64,000 bases of DNA. It comes from Limnanthes douglasii subsp. nivea. Lineage: Eukaryota > Streptophyta > Magnoliopsida > Brassicales > Limnanthaceae. Every line of letters starts with the position of its first letter. Position 1 is the stretch's first letter. Shown here piece after piece: positions 48,650-58,623 of this stretch. The notes beneath the pieces were generated by a model. That model saw only the letters and a program-made list of their open reading frames with translations, did no database searches and was not told the DNA's origin. The position numbers and the translations under genes were made by a program. Location: positions 107,207,278 through 107,271,277 of the forward strand of contig JAUPFV010000003.1 of assembly GCA_036936605.1 (NCBI GenBank). The letters are read 5' to 3'.

Positions 48650-49420
48650 ATTTTAATAAAGATTCCTTTTACAGGATAGTATTATGATAAATATAATAAA
48701 TTTTGCAATACATGTAAAAAAGTGTACATTTCTCAAGATATATTGCGATGACGTATTTTTAATTTTTTAAAGATACAAAATAAAAACCATGTCAAAAAAT
48801 CTACCAATGAGGAAGGAAATATACAAAATAAATATGACCAACTAGTTGTAGATATTGAACAACCCATGGAAGAGGTACACACTTGATCAATAATTAGAAA
48901 GGGTTCACCTTGTATGCCGAATACAACTAGTTTTGTAGTATATGTAAAAAGTACATATATATTTCGCAAGACATCCTCTGAGATAGCATACTTTTTTTGT
49001 TTTTTTGGGAGATCAAAACCAAAATTATGTTTAAAATTATGTCCATAAGAAGAAAATATACAAAATGAAGAAGACCAACTAGTTTTGGGAATTGAATAGC
49101 CGGTTAAATAAGTATACACTTGATCAATAATAATAAAAAAAGTTAATTTCATAAGACAGTTTTTATACCAAATAAAATAATTTTTGCAATACATGTTAAG
49201 AAATATACACTTCGCACAACATTGTTTAATATGACATTTAAAAAAAAACTAAAGAGACCAAACCCAAAATTTTGTTGTAAAATATGTCAATATGGACAAT
49301 ATACAAAATGAATACGACCAGTCAGTCGTGGAATAGATAAATACTAGATCAATAATTAGAAAATTTTGATTTCAAAAGATAGTTTTATGTCGAATGCTTA
49401 TACTTTAATGATATTTTTTT
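48650..49420 (+). repeat. About 235-bp repeat, three copies, formerly coding
   Basis: Marker strings recur at regular distance: TTTTGCAATACATGT (about 48701 and 49183, with a variant near 48931), GAAATATACAAAAT with GACCAACTAGT, and ACTTGATCAATAAT (about 48887, 49122, 49349). One frame of the units reads like a protein repeat with YISRKTSSE and NIQNEYDQ. The first element has a related TRVYISRKYDF in its charged region, so these units probably once encoded linker repeats of the Ulp1-type protein. Stops and shifts are now frequent. Confidence 0.65.
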
Positions 49421-49892
49421 TCAATGAAACCAAAAATAATTACCAAATAGAGAGTGAATATACAAATTAAAGGAATCAACTAGAAGAGACTTTATATGAA
49501 AAACCATCACCAAAAGTTAACTTGCCATGTTGGAAACCAGACAACGCTATAAGATTATTAATATTGCATGATGATGTCCAAAAACATTAGAGTTAGGAAA
49601 ACTAAGTGGAGAATGTATAACCCCATCTATAAAGAAACACCAAAAATTGAACTTATATGTTTCTGTTGATAACTTGAAAAATATAATGAAACATGACCAC
49701 CTTGATTTAAAGATAAATACGTAAATTTTAGTGAATATAATTTTGATTGTTTCCAAATATTCAAATATTTGATCTACATGTTTAAATATGTAGGTAATTG
49801 ATGTTTACACCTATATTATTCAGAATCATAATCAATTCAAAGTAAAAAATGGAGAAATTTAAAGGTATAAATAGGAATACAATCATCATATC

Positions 49893-49902
49893 TTATTATG
49901 CA
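49893..49902 (+). other. Target-site duplication, left copy
   Basis: TTATTATGCA, identical to 50313-50322 on the other side of the MITE. Confidence 0.9.
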
Positions 49903-50312
49903 GGCTTTAAACAGTAACTCGTCCCTGGACTATCGACTTTGGTGACAGATAGTCCCTGGACTTTCAAAAGTCCGTTCGTAGTCCCTGGACTATCCAATTT
50001 GGTGGCATATAGTCCTTGGACTTTCAAAAGTCCGTTGGTAGTCCCTGGACTATCAAGTTTGGATAAAGTTAGTCCCATGCGCATGTTTATTAAGAGGACT
50101 AACTTTATCAAAAATAGAAAGTCAAATGACTAAATTTATTGAAAATGAATAGTTGAAGGACTATCTGTCACAAAAATTGATAGTCAACGCATGCAAGGGG
50201 ATTAACTTTATCCAATCTGGATAGTCGAGGGACTACGAACGGACTTTTGAAAGTCTAGGGACTATCTATCACCAAGTGCGATAGTCCAGGGATGAGTTAC
50301 TGTTCAAAGCCT
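49903..50312. mobile_element. 410-bp Mutator-type MITE with long inverted ends
   Basis: The element starts GGCTTTAAACAGTAACTC and ends with the inverted partner GAGTTACTGTTCAAAGCC. The inverted similarity extends over about 110 bp on each side. A perfect 10-bp duplication (TTATTATGCA) flanks it, the length expected of Mutator-type insertion (9-11 bp). The left half contains a 60-bp direct repeat (49922-49981, 49982-50041 and a partial third copy) with the phrase AGTCCCTGGACTATC; this phrase itself pairs with GATAGTCCAGGGA in the right half. No coding capacity. It is inserted between the repeat region and the Ulp1-like catalytic remnant. Confidence 0.93.
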
Positions 50313-50322
50313 TATTATGCAT
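50313..50322 (+). other. Target-site duplication, right copy
   Basis: TTATTATGCA, matching 49893-49902. Confidence 0.9.
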
Positions 50323-50441
50323 ATATAAGCTTATGTCTATTTAAAATACCAATTCCCTTATAAAGATTTTATAATAGACTTTTAACATTTATTATTATGT
50401 AGAAATTTATGAAGAGAAATAACGTCAATATTGTTTAATGT

Positions 50442-50615
50442 ATGGTTGATGATGTATTCAATAAAATGGATAAGGAAACTAACTTGGTCATCATACAATT
50501 ATGTACCAAACCAACACAAGGTAGAATAAACCATGCGGCGTTAATGATTATTAACATAAAGAAGAAGTTAGTATATCATCTTAACTCATTGGTCGCAAAG
50601 AATAAAAAAGTTAAA
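50442..50615 (+). pseudogene. Ulp1-type cysteine protease catalytic remnant
   Basis: The frame reads INHAALMIINIKKKLVYHLNSL. It resembles the catalytic His region of Ulp1/SENP desumoylating proteases (N.HW.L.VI.....VYYLDSL). The His is kept, the following aromatic residue is Ala, and the Asp of the DSL triad motif is Asn. The nucleophilic Cys part is not visible downstream, where a (TA)n repeat intervenes. Such domains are carried by plant MULEs of the Kaonashi type. With the exon at 46690 and the repeats between, it suggests one former gene of about 4 kb. Inactive as read. Confidence 0.5.
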
Positions 50616-50620
50616 GACTC

Positions 50621-50621
<1 letters not shown>

Positions 50622-50663
<42 letters not shown>
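50622..50663. repeat. (TA)n microsatellite
   Basis: About 21 AT dinucleotides. Confidence 0.95.
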
Positions 50664-50665
<2 letters not shown>

Positions 50666-51169
50666 GAGATGTTAAATTTTATTAAGTGTCACTCATTTAA
50701 TTGCGCAAGTTTTAGTTTGTACTTTTTACAATAATTTAACTTCACCACAGTTCCGCACACTAATTGTATGGATCTTTTGAATTTAGCATACTTATTTAGA
50801 AAGAAAGTTACTACCATAAAAAGATCAAACAATATCCCAAAGAGAAACTTGGCAACAAGTATGATGTAGTGTAGACTGTGGGGTTGTAGTGTGTTAGATG
50901 GTGCATGATTTTGTTGAAGATGGTAAGGTCACAATGCCAAGAAGCTGGGATGGGGCGGGAGCTAAAATAGTGACTTTTTTTTTTAATTTTTTTAAATGAC
51001 ACACACATTGTCTATTACGACTGCATAATCTAGTGTTTATATTTTAGAATTCACATGTTTTGAAAGAAACTTAACTCTCGTTTAGCACATATCAGTTCAT
51101 ATGGTTATGCAACACAAAAATATGTATTATTTTACATGTATAGTACTGCATATTTTGTATCTATGATTT

Positions 51170-51335
51170 CTCCCTTAGGTTGGAAAATGATAATATCAGG
51201 TTTTCACACATATCCGCTTTTACTGTTTCTCATCATACGTACATGAGGTTTTGCATATAAGTTATATGAGGTTTTGCATATAAGTTATATGAGGTTTTGC
51301 ATATCAGTTATGTGAGGTTTCGAATATACAATATT
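51170..51335 (-). repeat. Right-end inverted counterpart of the 330-bp array, with 24-bp tandem units
   Basis: On the minus strand the segment reads TTATCATTTTCCAACCTAA, matching the unit core in the 43440-45115 array but in opposite orientation. Next to it four units of about 24 bp (GAGGTTTTGCATATAAGTTATAT) run from 51243 to 51335; inverted, they give ATGCAAAACCTCATATAA, comparable to GTGAAACCT..TATAA strings of the left array. Confidence 0.5.
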
Positions 51336-51814
51336 TAAGTTCCCTTCATCATAAATATGCAAATCTCAAGATCAACAAACAATTGATTCACCCCCAACCG
51401 TTAAATTCATAATAAAACTGTAATCCTAATTTTAGAATTAACCAACTATGGATTAGAACCCATTAACATTACATTTTCCACAAAACTATAATACTTATTT
51501 TAGAATGAAAAAATAATGGATCAAAACTAGCAACGAAAATAGGTCGAGATGAGTGCGAGTATGGCTAAACCTGAGCCATCTTTATTTTTATGAATACAAA
51601 CCTGAACCTGAACCCGTCGGATATGAATATTTTTTTCCCATTATTATAAAACATTATTATTTTAAGGCTTTTATAAATAATATATTATTTTAAATAATAT
51701 TAAATTAACGGGGTACCCATCGAGTATTATCCGATGGATCGGATTCAGGTTGGGTACCCGTGAAAGTTTTTTAAAACTCACAACTGATCCAAATTCGATG
51801 GATAATTAATTTTC
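51336..51814. other. AT-rich spacer with a GGGTACCC-rich repeat
   Basis: No gene. At 51590-51770 phrases such as GGGTACCCATCGAG and TTGGGTACCCGTG and CCTGAACCCGTCGG belong to a common kind of plant dispersed repeat that I cannot classify. Confidence 0.4.
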
Positions 51815-51860
51815 AAACTCATAATGGAAGCGTAATAAGTGACATGAAATGCACTTATCA
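51815..51860 (-). repeat. Start of the 3' LTR of the Athila-type element
   Basis: The polypurine tract at 51873-51861 is followed on the minus strand by TGATAAGTGCATTTCATG, a plausible LTR start. How far the LTR extends to lower coordinates is unclear, because the corresponding start of the 5' LTR is not visible at the right end. Confidence 0.55.
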
Positions 51861-51889
51861 AACCCCCAAACTTAAACCGTTGCTTGTCC

Positions 51890-53060
51890 TCAAGTAATGC
51901 AAAACAAGTTTAACAATTGATGCATGAATGCAACTTAATTTAAACGAATGCAAGAATGCAATGATCCCAAACGAGTAACCGTAACTAATTCAGCATAAAT
52001 GCCTCAACGAATGTACGACCTCGGAATACGAAATAACTAGGTACTCAAATGCTAGCAATACAAGTGAGGAAGCGTGTATGTGTGCTCAAACTCAATCGAC
52101 ATGTTTTTAGTACAAATTAATGGACCTTACTTGTTCTTATCATAATAATCACAAGTTTAGAACGAAATACAACCTAGATTCTTCATAGTCAAGATGCACA
52201 TCCATATTTCCCCGGGGTTGTCAAAGATTTGTTATGCTTTACTCTATATACAGACACACGAAGGCTTATTTGGCCGTGTAATGGACGAGGTCCCCGAAAT
52301 ACTTATACAATGGTGCCCATGTAGCGAGCTTTAGGTTAGCGGATCCCAGACTGGAAAAGTCTTAGGTCACTAGGCACAAAGTCCCCTAGAACTTAATAAC
52401 TCGAGTACCAAAGAGCTCATCCTAGCCAATTTTGCCTTTTTTTTATCTTTTTCTTTCTTTTTTTAAGACGATTGGAAATGAGTACGTTTCGCTTCATCTC
52501 ATTCCACCCCTAGACTACTTGTAATACGCAGCCCCCAGCGAGAGGACGTACGTCAACGAGCGGCTACTAGCCTTTGACGCATAACTGATTAATATGCATA
52601 TTTATCTTTCAACTCCCCCAAACTTATATTTTTATAACCCATGAGCTAATAAAGGATTAAGGTATGATTCTGAACCTAACCAAGGATTATGTATAACAAT
52701 ACTCAAGTGTGTCCGTAACTAGCATAAAAACAATCGATGAGTCTACGTGTAATTGTGCTTATACATTAAGAAAGCTAACTTACAAGCAGCCTAAATAGAT
52801 TTCATTCCTACTGTCATTGCAAACAATTTTCATCATTGGCTACTTAAGTAGAAACAGCAACTCAAGGGATCAAATACGCAAAATGCATGAACAAAATGTT
52901 ATACTAATATATTAAATCGATCACAAACACAGTATATATGATCATGGCATGAATATGCAGATAAGCATGACTAACATGAAGATGCACTGTCTATCATGAA
53001 TAACTACTATGATGAATGCAACTACAAGAAATTAAAAGATACAAGAAACACTCCCCTATT
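51890..53060 (-). other. Non-coding 3' region of the Athila-type element
   Basis: About 1.2 kb between the end of pol and the polypurine tract has no convincing frame. Athila elements often carry an envelope-like frame here; none is recognised. A second AAGTTTGGGGGAG purine tract appears near 52612-52626. Confidence 0.6.
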
Positions 53061-53076
53061 CGTCCAGTAGTGTTCA

Positions 53077-54317
53077 TCATTGTTTCCTAGTGGGTTGCCT
53101 CCCATGAAGCGCTTGTTTAACTTCGATAGCTCTACGATACCACTCGGAATCATGTAGTGACGAGACTGATGATGAATGCCTCACAGTTCTCCATATCTTC
53201 ATAGTAATGCTTGAGTCATTGACCATTGACTTTGAATGCTTTGTCTGGTGATTCCTCGTAGATTTTAACTGCTCCATGTGGGTATACTGTATTGACTTTA
53301 AAATGTCCAGACCATCTTGACTTGAGCTTCCCAGGGAAAAGCTTTAGACAAGAATTGAAAAGAAGAACTAGTTGACTCAGATTAAAAGCTTTATGTACAA
53401 GCTTCCTATCATGTCGTTTCTTGACTTTTTTCCTTATACATCTTCGAGTTCTCATAGGCTTGAGACCAAAACTTGTCAAGTTCATTCAATTGAATCACAC
53501 GCTTCTCACCAGCTGCTTGAATGTCGAAATTCAACTTCTTTAAAGCCCAGAATGCCTTATGCTCGAGTTCTGCTGGAAGATGACAAACCTTACCATATAC
53601 TAACTAAAATGGAGACATCCCAAGTGGAGTTTTGTAGGTCGTTCGCTATGCCCATACTGCTTCATCTAACTTCAGAGACCAATCTTTCCTCGAAGGATTC
53701 ACCATTTTTTCCAAGATTCGTTTGATTTCTCGATTCGAGACTTCAGCTTGACCATTAGTTTGAGGGTGGTAAGCGGTAGCAACACGATGATAAACACCAT
53801 ATTTAGCCAACAAGGTTGTGACCTGACGATTGCAAAAGTGAGTCCTTTCATCACTGATTATAGCATGAGGAGTTCCGAAGCGAGTGAAGATTTGCTTACG
53901 AAGGAAATTGAGCACTAACTTAGCATCGTTAGTTGGGAGGGATTTCACCTCAACCCACTTAGATACGTAATCCACAGCTAAGATTATGTATAGATTGTTG
54001 CAGGAGGACACAAATGGTACCATGAAATCTATTCCCCACACATCGAATACCTCGACCTCAAGAAGCATATTAAGGGGCATCTCATTTCGCCTAGAAATAT
54101 TACCAACCCTTTGGCATCGATCGCATCTACGAACGTACAGATGAGCATCCTTAAACAAGGTAGGCCAGTAGAAACCTGCTTGAAGAACTCGAGTAGCTGT
54201 CTTATTCCCAGCATAATGTCCTCCATAAACCGTAGAGTGACAATCATGTAAAACTTTTTCAATCTCACTGTAAGGGATCCAACGTCGGATCATCTTATCA
54301 GCACACTGTTTAAACAA
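53077..54317 (-). pseudogene. Athila-type integrase
   Basis: The long frame 54317-53646 (223 codons) holds the HHCC finger ([16 protein letters not shown] to CDRCQ) and the catalytic core: WGIDFM (Asp), [11 protein letters not shown] (Asp) and [17 protein letters not shown] (Glu). The second block has ERTHF where DGGTHF-like residues are usual, but the triad itself is intact. A stop follows DEAVWA at 53646. Beyond it LVYGK and QAYENSR-type sequence and the frame 53485-53216 (KSRWSGHFKVNTVYPHGAV) continue the C-terminal domain in shifted frames. It would need several repairs to be functional. Confidence 0.88.
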
Positions 54318-54338
54318 GAATGGCTCATGCCAAAGATA

Positions 54339-54851
54339 TCATTTCACGTCATGCAGGAATTTCTTACGTTGAGCCCAAGTAAAATCTGAAGGAATCACAT
54401 AATTAACCAGATAGTTAACAAAATCAACAAACCATGGTACTTCTCCTTGGATCAGGAAAAACTGCTCATCTGGGAAACATTCGTTGATAAGAATTCCATC
54501 TCCCTTGTATTTCTCATGTTGCTCAAGACATGAGAGATGGTCAGCTACCTGGTTTTCAGTCCCCTTCCTGTCTTTAATTTCCAACTCGAATTCCTGAAGC
54601 AAGAGTACCCATCGAATTAAGCGATGCTTGGCATCCTTTTTAGATAGCAGGTACTTGATAGCCGAATGGTTCGTGAAAACCGCGACCTTAGCACCAAGAA
54701 AGTAGGATCTGAACTTCTCAAAGCCATAGACAACAGTCAAAAGCTCTTTTTCAGTAACAATGTAGTTTCGTTGTGCATCATTGAGGGTTTTACTGGCATA
54801 GTAAACCACGTGAAACACCTTCAGCTTCCTTTGACCAAGAACGACTCCCAC
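54339..54851 (-). pseudogene. Athila-type RNase H domain
   Basis: The frame includes [60 protein letters not shown] and [15 protein letters not shown], the standard RNase H segment of Ty3/gypsy pol. The usual Asp in 'VYTDHAAL' is Asn here (FTNHSAI). It ends with a stop just before the integrase frame. Confidence 0.88.
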
Positions 54852-55673
54852 AGCGAAATCACTGGCATCATCTCAAATGGATCTTCCCAGTTAGGCGTAG
54901 TGATGATAAGGGATGAAGTCAACATTTTCTTCAAGAGCTTAAAAGCAACGAAACACTCTTCAGTAAATCGAAAGGGAACATCCTTTTCCAGTAGACTACA
55001 AAGTGGTTTGGTGATCTTTGAGAAGTCCTGAATAAAGCGTCTATAAAATCCAACATGACCAAGAAAACTACGAATACCTTTTACTGAGATAGGAGGAGGA
55101 AGCTTTTTTATCGTTTCAAGCTTGGCTTTGTCTACTTCTAAACCCCCCTTAGACACCTTGTGTCGAAGGATAATTCCTTCTTGCACCATGAAGTGATATT
55201 TTTTCCCAATTAAGAATGAGGTTTGTTTCCACACATTTCTCAAGTACTCTACCCAGATTAGATAGAGAGCCATCGTATGATTTCTCAAAGACTGTAAAAT
55301 CATCCATGAACACCTCCATGATATCACCAACTATATCAGATAAAATGGTCATCATGCACATTTGAAAAGTATCGGGTGCATTGCAAAGTCCAAACGAGAC
55401 ACGTCGAAAAACGAATGTACCAAAAAGGCATGTGAATGTGGTCTTCTCCTGATTTTCCGGAGTTATACAAATCTGATTGTAGCCTGAATATCCATCGAGC
55501 ATACAGTAATACTCATGGCCCGCCAACCTATCCAACATCTTATCAATAAATGGCAAAGGAAAGTGATCCTTTCCAGTGGCCTTATTCAATTTACGATAAT
55601 CCATGCAAATTATCCATCCAGTGACTGTCCAAGTGGGGATGCATTCATTCTTTTCATTTGTTACTACTGTCAT
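54821..55673 (-). pseudogene. Athila-type reverse transcriptase
   Basis: Motifs in order: TVTGWIICMDYRKLNKAT, LDGYSGYNQICI, TFTCLFGTFVFRRVSFGLCN and the catalytic MEVFMDDFTVF, then the thumb-connection stretch FLGHVGFYRRFIQDFSKITK in the overlapping frame 55330-54821. The frame changes at about 55190-55230. The first codon is in frame with the upstream gag-protease reading and separated from it by a single TGA (55674-55676) after QCVPKKG, at a position where Gly is usual, so one G-to-T change could account for it. Confidence 0.9.
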
Positions 55674-57299
55674 TCATCCCTTCTTTGGTACACATTGCAA
55701 CGGGCTTACCCATGGACTGTCTAAGATATGATAGATAATGTTTGCATCTAGCCACTTCAGAATTTCTTTCTTCACCACCTCTTTCATGATAGGATTTAGC
55801 CTCCTTTGATGCTCGATAGATGGTTTGCTCCATTCTTTTAGCAGAATCTTGTGCATGCAGTAAGAGGTACTGATTCCCTTGATATCTGCTATGGTCCAAC
55901 CAATGGCTAATTCGAACTTCCTCAGAACTCTCACTAGCTTTTCTTCCTCAGTACTTGAAAGGTTAGAAGCAATAATAATAGGTAATGTAGATGACTCTCT
56001 TAAGAAAGCATACCTGAGATAATATGGCAGTGGTTTGAGTTCAAGTTTAGGAGCTTCTTCTAGCGAATGTTTAAGCCTTTCTTGAGAATCCTTAAGATCA
56101 CCCAATCCAAGCGACTCATGTGGAATATTGAGCCTCTTTTGATATGGGGCTACCTGGGGTAGTTGAACACATTCGGATATTTCTTCGTCTTCGAAGTCAG
56201 ATTCACCATGTAGAACTCTGCCCAGAACATTTGAACTCGGAAACTGATCTACCTCATTACTGTGCAAAGAATCGACTGTATCCAACCTGAAACATTCCTC
56301 ATCTTCTGTTGGAGATTTCATAGCCTTGAAAACGTTGAAAGTGACATTCTGATCTTGTACTCTCATAGTGAGCTCCCCTTTCTGGACATCAATCAAAGTT
56401 TTGCCCGTAGCCAAGAATGGCCTTCCCATAATTATGGGGATGTTTTTGTCCTCTTCAAAATCCAAGATAACGAAGTCAGCCAGAAATATGAGCTTATCTA
56501 CCTTTATTAAGACATCTTCCACGATACCACGAGGATATGTGATAGAGCGATCAGCCAGTTGCAAAGAGATGTTAGTCGGTTTTGGTTCAGGTAGCCCAAG
56601 TTTCTCAAACACAGATAGGGGCATCAGATTGATGCTTGCTCCAAAGTCACATAAACATTTGTTGGAATATAAATTGCCGATCGAACAAGGAATGGTGAAG
56701 CTTCCTGGATCTTTAAGCTTGGGAGGCAATTCTTGTTGTAAGATCGCACTACATTCCTCAGTGAGCGCCACTGTCTCAAAATCATCAAGATTTAGATTTT
56801 TTAAAAGAATTCCCTTCATGAACTTGGCATAACTAGGCATTTGCTCTAATGCTTCAGCAAAAGGTATGTTGATGTGTAGCTTCTTGAATACCTCCAAAAA
56901 TCTCCCAAACTGAGTATCTAGCTTCTGTTTCTGCAACCTTTGCGGAAAAGATGAAGGAGGGTAGATCGTGGGATCAACAACTGACTGAGATGGCTTTTTA
57001 GGTGGCTGATCTTGATCAGAATTAACCTCAGATGAGGGCTGATTTTGAGCAGAATTTTTCAGAATGGGCTGATTTTGAGAAGAATCATCCTCTTGTTCAA
57101 CTCTAGGGTTCTCGACAACCTTTCTTGATCGCAAGATGATAGCTTGGAATTTCTCCTTGTCGTCCTGTTTACCTGAATTATGTTTTGTGTTGCTAGGAAG
57201 AACTCCCTGAGGTCTAATGATCATGTTATTGACCATCTGCCCAATCTGATTTTCTAAGGTCTTGTGAGATACCATCATACTTTTAATCATTAGTTTCAT
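55674..57299 (-). pseudogene. Athila-type gag C-terminus, protease and start of reverse transcriptase
   Basis: A 541-codon open frame. Its first part is a Gln/Asn-rich linker. The aspartic protease follows, with CDFGASINLMPLSVFEKLGL (Asp-Phe-Gly in place of the commoner Asp-Leu-Gly at the active site, catalytic Asp kept) and the flap-side motif IPIIMGRPFLATGKTLIDV. The start of the reverse transcriptase is at the end (VVKKEILKWLDANIIY, SPWVSPLQCVPKKG). It is by far the longest intact frame in the window. It stops at the TGA at 55674. Confidence 0.9.
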
Positions 57300-57374
57300 C
57301 TCTTCGAATTCAGAGTCTCTCGTAGAATATTGAGGAGGGCCAAGATGTTGATTTTGAGGTTGTCTTGGGGCATA

Positions 57375-58489
57375 CTATTGAGATTGATGTTGCTGACCTT
57401 GTTGTTGAAATCCAGGAGGAGCGTATGGCTTAGCACCATAATGTTTATTATTGCTCCAACTAAAGTTTGGATGATTTATGTTGCTTGGTTGATAGGTGTT
57501 TGAGACTGGTTGTTGGTTCTGCCTCTGAAAATTACTCATAAATTGCACTAATTCAGTAGAGATAGGACATTGTTGACTGTCATGCCCTCCAACATAAATC
57601 TCGCACACACTAGCTACCTGATGTACCCCTAGTTTAGTCAAAGAATCCACCTTCATGTTTAGAGCTTCAAGCTGAGTTGCTAAAGCAGTGGCAATGTCTA
57701 CGTTAAGCATATCAGCTACTTTATGTTGTGACAGTCTCTGAGAAGGGTTCTGGAATTCATTAGCAGCCATCATCTCAAGGAGCTCGTGAGCCTCCTCATA
57801 GATTTTCGTTAATAAGGCTCCCCAGATGCGGCATCGACCATGGGCCTTGTTTGCGCACCCAAACCATTGTAGAATCAATTTATTATTAACCAATCAGGCA
57901 TCCCATGATGAGGACATTTTCTGAGCATCTCTTTGTAACGCTCCCAGGCTTCACTTAAAGAGTCACCATATGACTGAGAAAACTGAGTAATAACATTCTT
58001 GAAGGCAGCTGTTCTTGCCATGGGAAAGAATTTTGAGAGAAATTTATGCACAAGTATATCCCAAGGAGTGATAGAGCCTGCTGGTAAAGAGTGTAGCCAA
58101 CTCTTAGCTTTGTCCCTCAGAGAAAATGGGAAGAGTCTCAGTCTTATGGCATCATCTAAAACACCGTTGAACTTGAAAGTATCACATATTTCAAGGAAGG
58201 TCACACTGTGCATATAAGGATCCTCAGATGAAGCTCCCCCAAACTGACAAGAATTCTGCATTATCTGAATAGTGTCGGGTTTAATCTCAAAACTATTCGC
58301 AGCAATATTGGGTCTGACAATGCTAGACTGAATATCCATGATCTTTGGTTGAGAGTACTCCATGAGTGCTTTTGGAGCTGGATCTCCCATTATAGAATTA
58401 GTATCAGAATTTGAGAATAGTAACTCTGTTCCTTGCTTTGTTTTAAGCTTCGTTTGTACTAGTGCTCTAGTTTGAGACCGTGTTTGCAT
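57375..58489 (-). pseudogene. Athila-type gag
   Basis: From the ATG at 58489 (MQTRSQTRALVQTKLK) the capsid core follows: FLEICDTFKFNGV, DDAIRLRLFPFSLRDKAKSWL, LPAGSITPWDILVHKFLSKFF and AWERYKEMLRKCPHHGMPDWL. A TGA at 57875-57877 interrupts the frame. The next residues (FYNGLGAQTRPMVDAASG) continue in that frame, but a one-base insertion near 57818 moves the remaining sequence (KIYEEAHELLEMMA to 57375) into another. The C-terminal part has a lone Cys-rich scrap (CEIYVGGHDSQQCP), a zinc-knuckle-like motif. Confidence 0.9.
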
Positions 58490-58599
58490 ACACGCTTAAG
58501 TACTTGAAGCACAAGAAAACACACGAAAAGCAAGAAACCGGATCAAGTCAGTATTTTTATAACGACCCCTGCTGATAAGCAATAAACTGTCAAATAACA

Positions 58600-58622
58600 C
58601 CGAGTCCCCGACAACGGCGCCA
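58600..58622 (-). other. Primer-binding site of the Athila-type element
   Basis: On the minus strand TGGCGCCGTTGTCGGGGA lies directly inside the 5' LTR. It is complementary to the 3' end of plant tRNA-Asp with one mismatch, the usual primer of Athila elements. Confidence 0.88.
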
Positions 58623-58623
58623 A

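Noticed and set aside
56262..56832. Plus-strand frames over the Athila protease region
   Set aside because: Antisense to a 541-codon minus-strand frame with clear protease motifs.
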